17,823 nucleotides of DNA, from positions 1 through 17,823 of the forward strand of contig CAMJRV010000012.1 of the NCBI GenBank assembly GCA_946408315.1, in the 5' to 3' direction. Positions 13,259 through 17,823 of the stretch are shown here, one piece after another. Position numbers and translations under genes: made by a program. How positions within the stretch are numbered: position 1 is the stretch's first letter; each line of letters starts with the position of its first letter. This DNA comes from an uncultured Bacillota bacterium (GTDB lineage: Bacteria; Bacillota; Clostridia; Peptostreptococcales; Anaerovoracaceae). The notes beneath the pieces are model-generated. The model was not told where the DNA came from, did no database searches, and worked only from the letters and a program-made list of their open reading frames with translations.

Positions 13259-14671
13259 TTATTTCGTTACCACAATAACATCTGCTGACGTTTCCTTATC
13301 GTCGAGAACATCGTAGGCTCTGACCTTAACCCCTTCATAGATATTTGACAGGCTGCCGCTTCGGTAAGCCGAATCCTTGCCCTTATCCAAAACGTATACG
13401 GAGGCGTTTTCTTTCACGCTGAACATCGTTCCGTCGTCAAGCTTGACGACATTGTTTTCAAAGCTTACCACCTTGACAAAGTCCTTTGTTGTTCCCGAAA
13501 GCTCTTCAAACGTGGAAGTCCGTTTACTTCCATCTGCAGAAGCGATGCTCTTTACGATACCGTTGGTCATATTGATCTCATAAACGGTGCCGTTCAGATA
13601 GTCGCTTTCTCCCGGCAAATTCGCCAATCCGGACTTTCCAAGCCAGGTGATTTCTCTTGTCGCAGTCAGGGTTTCCAGTGCGGAAACCTTTTCTCCGTCA
13701 CCGTTCAAGGTTGAAATAACTTCGTTGATTACTCCGAATACGTTTCCGCTGAAGCCCACGTCCATCGGAAGTACCATCGCGGTGATCTTGTTGTTTTCTA
13801 CCTTATAGAAAGCGGGCGTTTGAGTGTTCTTGAATTTATATACCGTATCGAGGCGATAGTCTGCCGCTTTTTGCGAGAAGGTCATAGTGCTTTTGTAGTC
13901 CTTCGATTTCCCGTAAGTATATATCGTGGCGTTTTTCGCGATATCCTTGCCGGCAAAGGTTGTCATCGTCTCGTTAAACGCGCCGCTTATGAAGGTCATG
14001 TTTGCCGTATCAGGGACATCCTTTGCTTTATCCTGATCAGTCCCCTGAGAAGGCGCCTGCGGCTCCGGATTGGCGGCTGCAATTTTGTCCAGCGCGTTGT
14101 AAGTCGTCTGGGCCGCGATCCATTTCGTAGCCAGATTTGGCAGCGGAGTTGGGAGGTTTTTCATGAGGTCCAGTTCGGCCGCCTTATCGGTATAGTTTGC
14201 GGGCCAGGTTCCGCCCAGCTTCTCATCGGTATAGCCTGCCGCTCTGAGTACCATGGTGACCAGTTCATTCATGGTTACCTTGCTGCCCGGCTTGAAGGTT
14301 CCATCGGGATAACCGTTCGTCACCTTGTTCCTGACGGCATAGCCGATATAGCCTTCCGCCCAGTTGTAACCGCTCATATCTTTAAAGCCGCTTTTCAGAG
14401 CAGGCTGGGTCGCAGTTCCGACAACCTCTGCCGTCGGCGCATTCATCGATTTTACGACGATGATGCAGGCCTGGGCTCTCGTCAGTTCAGCGTCCGGATT
14501 GAAATTTCCGTCGGTATCGCCTGTTATGATGCCTTTTTCCACGAGAGCAGAAACTGCCTCTTCATAGCTTTTTCCCTTCACGTCGCTCGGCACGGCCGCA
14601 AAGACGGCAGTCGACGCGAGCAGCGTCAGGATCAGCGTTAATGCTACTGTTTTCAATAATTTTTTCTTCAT
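13259..14671 (-). CDS. SLH-domain cell-surface protein
   Basis: A 470-residue exported protein. ATG 14671 is preceded by AAGGGGG at a 9-nt spacing. Residues 1-26 are a signal peptide (LKTVALTLILTLLASTAVFA). Three SLH motifs follow: about 30-75 (GDTDGNFNPDAELTRAQACI), 95-145 (GYPDGTFKPGSKVTMNELV, then VLRAAGY), and about 155-197 (WPANY, AAQTTYNAL). Residues 200-222 are a Pro/Gln/Asp linker. Residues 225-470 form a beta-rich domain of unknown type with a C-terminal section (YEGVKVRAYDVLDDKETSADVIVVTK) similar in layout to the end of gene A (LYD...VAIVVTKW). It is wall-anchored through secondary wall polysaccharide. The region in front of its start contains a large hairpin-rich element (14689-14822). 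Confidence 0.88.
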   Translation of the reverse strand: MKKKLLKTVALTLILTLLASTAVFAAVPSDVKGKSYEEAVSALVEKGIITGDTDGNFNPDAELTRAQACIIVVKSMNAPTAEVVGTATQPALKSGFKDMSGYNWAEGYIGYAVRNKVTNGYPDGTFKPGSKVTMNELVTMVLRAAGYTDEKLGGTWPANYTDKAAELDLMKNLPTPLPNLATKWIAAQTTYNALDKIAAANPEPQAPSQGTDQDKAKDVPDTANMTFISGAFNETMTTFAGKDIAKNATIYTYGKSKDYKSTMTFSQKAADYRLDTVYKFKNTQTPAFYKVENNKITAMVLPMDVGFSGNVFGVINEVISTLNGDGEKVSALETLTATREITWLGKSGLANLPGESDYLNGTVYEINMTNGIVKSIASADGSKRTSTFEELSGTTKDFVKVVSFENNVVKLDDGTMFSVKENASVYVLDKGKDSAYRSGSLSNIYEGVKVRAYDVLDDKETSADVIVVTK

Positions 14672-14688
14672 TGCGTTTTCCCCCTTTT

Positions 14689-14822
14689 AGCGGCTAACGC
14701 CGCTCTGCTATGGAACCAACGGCTGCGCCTCCGACTCGCTTCGCTCGCTGCTGTCCGTTTTGCCGGCCAAGCAAGCTTGGGGCAAAAAGGCCATGGTTCC
14801 CTTCGGCGCTCGCTATGCGAGC
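14689..14822. repeat. GC-rich hairpin-rich intergenic element
   Basis: At least four dyads lie in about 134 bp. AGCGGC/GCCGCT is at 14689-14704. GGAACCA/TGGTTCC at 14712-14718 and 14794-14800 encloses TTTTGCC/GGCAAAA and the inner CCAAGC-AA-GCTTGG at 14767-14780. GCTCGC/GCGAGC is at 14808-14822. The DNA is clearly richer in G and C than its surroundings, and its CTCGCTTCGCTCG stretch is of a kind seen in dispersed palindromic elements. It lies between an orphan Shine-Dalgarno (AAGGAGG, 14830-14836 on the minus strand) and the SLH gene at 14671. It is probably a REP- or MITE-like repeat. Confidence 0.6.
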
Positions 14823-14862
14823 TGAGCACCCTCCTTAAGTCTACATCTAACCATTTTATATA

Positions 14863-15499
14863 TTAGCTTTTCGGCATGAGCCGATACATCAGCGCCGCCG
14901 TATCTCCACGCGTTGCGGGAGCGTTCCAGTCTGACACTACCACATTGCCAAGCAGATTATACATCTGTACGTATTGAATATAATTGTTCGGCCAGTTCCC
15001 CTGGGCCTCCAGCTCAGATGCTGCGCTGGAATTGGTTCTCACCAGGATGGTAACCAGCCGCCCCCGAAACCGGTCTCTCAAGGATGGTAATCAGCTCCGC
15101 ATACGAGATATTACTGCCGGGAGCGTAAGTCGTGGCCGTCTTTCCTTTGAGAATACCTACATCAACGAGGGCGTTAATATGTCCTTTCGCCCAGTCATAT
15201 CCTGTCAGGTCGGTAAACACATTCTTCTTTGCCATCGCTTCCAGATCATTGGTTCGGTTCGTCATCTTTGCGACAGCGACGGCAATCTCGGCCCTCGTTA
15301 TTGGATTATCCGGTTTAAAGGTGCCGTCGGGATATCCGCTCAGTACCTTTTTATCGATCAAAAATTTCACCGGGGTAAGCAGCGGCGTGTTCATCACGTC
15401 GGATGGATATGTTGTGGTGTCGGCGAAGGCTGTCGTGAAGGAACCCAACAGAAGTGTCAGGATCAGGACGACAGCAGCGGTTTTACTTGAAATCCTCAT
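14863..15499 (-). pseudogene. Small SLH-only surface protein, frameshifted
   Basis: ATG 15499 opens an exported SLH protein: signal peptide (MRISSKTAAVVLILTLLLGS), SLH motif 1 (GYPDGTFKPDNPITRAEIAVAV), and SLH motif 2 (DWAKGHINALVDVGILKG...SYAELITIL). The frame then leaves the family and stops at 15014. The missing continuation is in another frame and runs to 14863: LVTILVRTNSSAASELEAQG, then NWPNNY and RGDTAALMYRL, i.e. the end of motif 2 and motif 3. A net 37-bp insertion, flanked by near-identical copies of AGGATGGTAA-CAG at 15044-15057 and 15081-15094, causes the break. Removing 37 bp from the 637-bp span leaves 600 bp, a continuous 199-residue protein with three SLH motifs and no other domain. 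It could be a true pseudogene, or an assembly error. Confidence 0.8.
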
Positions 15500-15557
15500 T
15501 GAATTCTACCTCCCAAATTGCAAATACATAACGTTCTATTTTCATTTCTGCCTTTTT

Positions 15558-15585
15558 ATTATATCAAAGGTTTTGCCCAAGTCTA
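15558..15585 (-). promoter_or_regulatory. Extended -10 promoter of the frameshifted SLH gene
   Basis: TGATATAAT on the minus strand (hexamer 15558-15563) with TAGACT at a 16-bp spacing (15580-15585). It matches the distal gene A promoter without gaps over 46 bp at 34 positions. The start codon is about 58 bp downstream of the -10, with GGGAGGT before it. Confidence 0.65.
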
Positions 15586-15601
15586 TTACAAGAGTATTAC
15601 A
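15585..15601 (-). promoter_or_regulatory. Direct-repeat motif TGTAA-N6-TGTAAT, copy 3
   Basis: The same motif and the same position relative to the extended -10 as at 4357-4373. The spacer bases differ between copies while the half-sites are kept, as expected for a protein-binding site. Confidence 0.55.
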
Positions 15602-15630
15602 TTTTCCCCTTAGGCCCTCCGGGCAATGGC

Positions 15631-15647
15631 GGCTGCATCAAGCAGCC
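15631..15647 (-). terminator. Weak hairpin after the GLUG-repeat gene
   Basis: GGCTGC and GCAGCC around a 5-nt loop, 18 bp beyond the stop codon at 15665. No T run follows on the minus strand, so termination is uncertain. Confidence 0.3.
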
Positions 15648-15664
15648 TCTGTCGTATCAAGCAC

Positions 15665-17823
15665 TCAATTTATGATGCGGGGATAGAGGTATTTGGTCTG
15701 CAGGTCCGACGGATCTATGATGTTTCCGGTGCTGTCCAGACTCGGCATGGTGAGGGGCGGAACGATGCCGCCGCCGTCTGAGATTACGGTGGAGTTGCCC
15801 GATGCCGGAACCGAAATTTTGTAGGTGTATTTCCACACGTCACCAGAGTTTTTATTTGAACTGTTTGCACTGGAGTTCATGACATCGATCAGCATCGCGA
15901 ACCCTTCGGTAACACTGATCTTTTTCTGACCGGAAAGCTCCTCGTGGGTCACCTTCTTAACCCCCTGCTTCCGGCCTGCGTTGTCCTCAAGCCCTATGCC
16001 CAGAGAGGCGGAACGGTCAAGCCAGTAGGAGTTGGTGATATATCCGCCGTTTCTCCCGGCAATGCTTCCCTTGGCCGTTTCGCCGGTCACCGTTCCGGCG
16101 CCGTAAACATTGTCTATCGTCCCGGTATTCTTTCCCGCGATGCCGCCGATAAAGCTGTCGCCTCTCACCTTTCCCGAATTATAGCTGTTATCGATATAAG
16201 TCTCGTTCGTGCCTGTAATTCCGCCGGCACAGGAGGTTGCCGTCACAGTGCCCTCGTTATAGCACTTTACGATGACGCCGTCGCCTTCCTGCTGATACGC
16301 GGCGATGCCTCCGCCGTCCTGTTTGGCTTCTATCGACCCTGAATTATAGCAGTCGCTGATTCTTCCCTGATTATTGCCGACAATACCTCCGGCTCCGCTT
16401 CCCGTCACCTCGCCGTCATTGTTGCACTTTATGACCGTGACTTTTTTAGAATCCAGAATACCGGCGATGCCTCCGTTCACGCCGGAGCCTTTTACCGTTC
16501 CAAGATTAGAGCATTTTTCAATCGTAACAGCATTGTTTCCGCCGCTGACCAGGCCGGCAATGCCGCCCGCATTATAGCCCTGGCCTTCTATCGTTCCTTT
16601 GTTGGAGCAGTCCTGGGCTGTAGCAGAATCGCCAGTATCGGACAGGAACGCCCCGGCAATTCCTCCGGTTTTATCCTTGCCGGTAACCTCACCTTCGTTC
16701 TGGCAATCCAGCAGCGCCTTTCCCGAAGCCATCAGATAACCGACAATGCCTCCCGTATTGGAGTAGCCCCCCGTCACCGTTCCCTGATTTCTCAGAGAGG
16801 ATAGAGGCGCAGCGCTGTAGCCGATCAGGCCGCCTGTATAGACAGCGCCTTCCACTTTGACTTTTTTTCCGGCCTGGCAATCTGTAACCGAACCCTCGCT
16901 ATAGCCCGCCACAGCTCCCGTATACTGGTTTCCCGTGATATTGGATGCGTCTATGACCAGATCCTTCACGGCAGCGCCGGAGGCAAGATATCCGAACAGT
17001 CCGGCATAGTCGGCCGCCGGTCTGCTGGAACCTTTGACCGCCCCGTTCTTGCCCATGATATTCAACCCGCTGATGATATACCCGGCGCCGTCCAAATTCC
17101 CTTTAAAAGGCTGGTCTTTGGTGCCGATAGGCTGAAAGTTTCCTTCGCTCCAGTCATCCAGGCCGGAGTTTGCCGGAGGAGCAGCGGCCACATAATCCTT
17201 GGTAATGGCAATGTTTTTCGTCAATATGTAAAACGCTCCCTCGGTTGTATGTTCCCTCATGTGATTGAGCTGTTCTTCCGTAGAAATCTGATATGGATCT
17301 TTCTGGGTGCCTTCGCCTCTTGTAAATGCTCCCCCTGTAACACTGTGTTCATCGGTACAGCCGGCCAGAGTCAGCTCCGTTTTTTGATCGGTTTTTGCTG
17401 TGATGACTGTCTCGTTTTTCTTTATGTTCAGCAGGATCGTCGCCGCTTCCGCTCTTGTCAGCGCCGTAGTCGGCCGGAAGTTGCCCTCTGTATCCCCTTT
17501 CATGTACTTCTTCTTAAACATCAGATCCACATAGCTGTATGCCCAGTCGGCGATCTGGCCTTTATCCCGCGCCGCCTCGGCACCCGTTGCCCCGTCAACG
17601 CCTTCCCTTGAGATCACCGAACCGGCAACCTTGGCCGCCTCCTGTCTGCTGATCATCAGACCGATGCCGAAGGTGCCGTCCCCATAGCCGGAAGTAATTC
17701 CGGCAGCCACAGCAATTTTTATCGTCGGTACATACCACTCATCCGGTACCACATCGGTAAACGGAATCTTCGTGTTGGCTGTGTCCGGCTTTTCCGTCAG
17801 GACGTTGGACAGCAGTTTGAAAA
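15665..17823 (-). CDS. SLH + GLUG-repeat surface protein, 5' end outside window
   Basis: The frame is open to the right edge; residues FKLLSNVLTEKPDTANTK and PFTDV lie upstream of the GTG at 17752, so that codon is internal to an SLH motif and not the start. About 718 residues are visible. First come SLH motifs: PFTDVVPDEWYVPTIKIAVA with GYGDGTFGIG, then WAYSYVDLMFKKKYMKGDTE with TTALTRAEAA. A linker follows, then a beta-helix entry segment (GTQKDPYQISTEEQLNHM, FQPIGTKDQPFKGNLDG, YAGLFGYL). After it come at least nine repeats of ~25 residues of GLUG type, e.g. GEVTGKDKTGGIAG and GTVKGSGVNGGIAG. These fold as a right-handed beta-helix stalk in surface adhesins. The protein is wall-anchored by SLH and projects a long fibre. 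Ligand unknown. Confidence 0.85.
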   Translation of the reverse strand, partial: FKLLSNVLTEKPDTANTKIPFTDVVPDEWYVPTIKIAVAAGITSGYGDGTFGIGLMISRQEAAKVAGSVISREGVDGATGAEAARDKGQIADWAYSYVDLMFKKKYMKGDTEGNFRPTTALTRAEAATILLNIKKNETVITAKTDQKTELTLAGCTDEHSVTGGAFTRGEGTQKDPYQISTEEQLNHMREHTTEGAFYILTKNIAITKDYVAAAPPANSGLDDWSEGNFQPIGTKDQPFKGNLDGAGYIISGLNIMGKNGAVKGSSRPAADYAGLFGYLASGAAVKDLVIDASNITGNQYTGAVAGYSEGSVTDCQAGKKVKVEGAVYTGGLIGYSAAPLSSLRNQGTVTGGYSNTGGIVGYLMASGKALLDCQNEGEVTGKDKTGGIAGAFLSDTGDSATAQDCSNKGTIEGQGYNAGGIAGLVSGGNNAVTIEKCSNLGTVKGSGVNGGIAGILDSKKVTVIKCNNDGEVTGSGAGGIVGNNQGRISDCYNSGSIEAKQDGGGIAAYQQEGDGVIVKCYNEGTVTATSCAGGITGTNETYIDNSYNSGKVRGDSFIGGIAGKNTGTIDNVYGAGTVTGETAKGSIAGRNGGYITNSYWLDRSASLGIGLEDNAGRKQGVKKVTHEELSGQKKISVTEGFAMLIDVMNSSANSSNKNSGDVWKYTYKISVPASGNSTVISDGGGIVPPLTMPSLDSTGNIIDPSDLQTKYLYPRIIN

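Noticed and set aside
13820..14641. Long plus-strand open frame (273 codons)
   Set aside because: Antisense to an SLH protein whose motifs are unmistakable; the translation is Arg/Cys/His-rich, as expected for a shadow frame.
16000..17000. CRISPR-like periodicity in the GLUG region
   Set aside because: The periodicity (~75 bp) reflects protein repeats in one open frame; nucleotide repeats are imperfect and there are no unique spacers.
15665..17752. GTG 17752 as start of the GLUG-repeat protein
   Set aside because: The frame continues upstream to the window edge and the residues before it complete an SLH motif, so it is an internal codon.

Overview
The window looks like a cell-surface locus of a Gram-positive anaerobe of the Bacillota, probably class Clostridia. 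Evidence for this is the repeated use of SLH (S-layer homology) domains and of 'stalk' domains (copper amine oxidase N-terminal-like, PF07833 type), strong AGGAGG ribosome binding sites, sigma-A type promoters, and many short intrinsic terminators. Nearly every gene encodes an exported or cell-wall protein. The exact genus cannot be read from the sequence.

Layout, left to right. The 3' end of a TolC-like gene (1-577, +) ends in a strong terminator. It is followed by a decayed IS66-family insertion sequence (about 652-1449). Next comes a large SLH-domain surface protein on the minus strand (1628-4072, here 'gene A'). Then a 2.7-kb block (about 4004-6879) is bounded by inverted copies of one leader, ribosome binding site and signal-peptide sequence, and carries two tandem tyrosine recombinases (4564-5589 and 5716-6735, +). 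On the far side is a second large surface protein on the plus strand ('gene B', 6811-9093), anchored by C-terminal stalk domains instead of SLH domains. A three-gene plus-strand cluster follows (9243-13185): a small stalk protein, a stalk + TolC-like fusion, and a membrane-anchored Ig-like protein. A convergent terminator separates it from three minus-strand SLH genes: a 470-residue protein (13259-14671), a frameshifted small SLH protein (14863-15499), and a partial SLH + GLUG-repeat protein running off the right edge (15665-17823).

The central observation is that the 4004-6879 block has the architecture of an invertible promoter cassette, a surface-protein phase switch. The inverted repeats cover the 5' UTR hairpin, Shine-Dalgarno and first codons of both gene A and gene B. 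The segment between them holds its own recombinases and strong promoters that currently point only at gene A; gene B has no promoter that I can find in front of it. Inversion would keep both reading frames intact and move the promoters to gene B, exchanging an SLH-anchored protein for a stalk-domain protein. This resembles in principle the promoter inversion of the Campylobacter fetus sap S-layer locus and recombinase-driven switches such as cwpV in Clostridioides difficile. Here the two target genes are unrelated in their mature parts and the switch carries two recombinases of its own. Inversion itself is inferred, not observed.

A second signal is a direct-repeat motif, TGTAA-N6-TGTAAT (11-bp period), found three times: twice between the gene A promoters and the recombinase promoter, and once in front of the frameshifted SLH gene, in each minus-strand case next to an extended -10 promoter. 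It may be the binding site of a regulator of the surface-layer genes.
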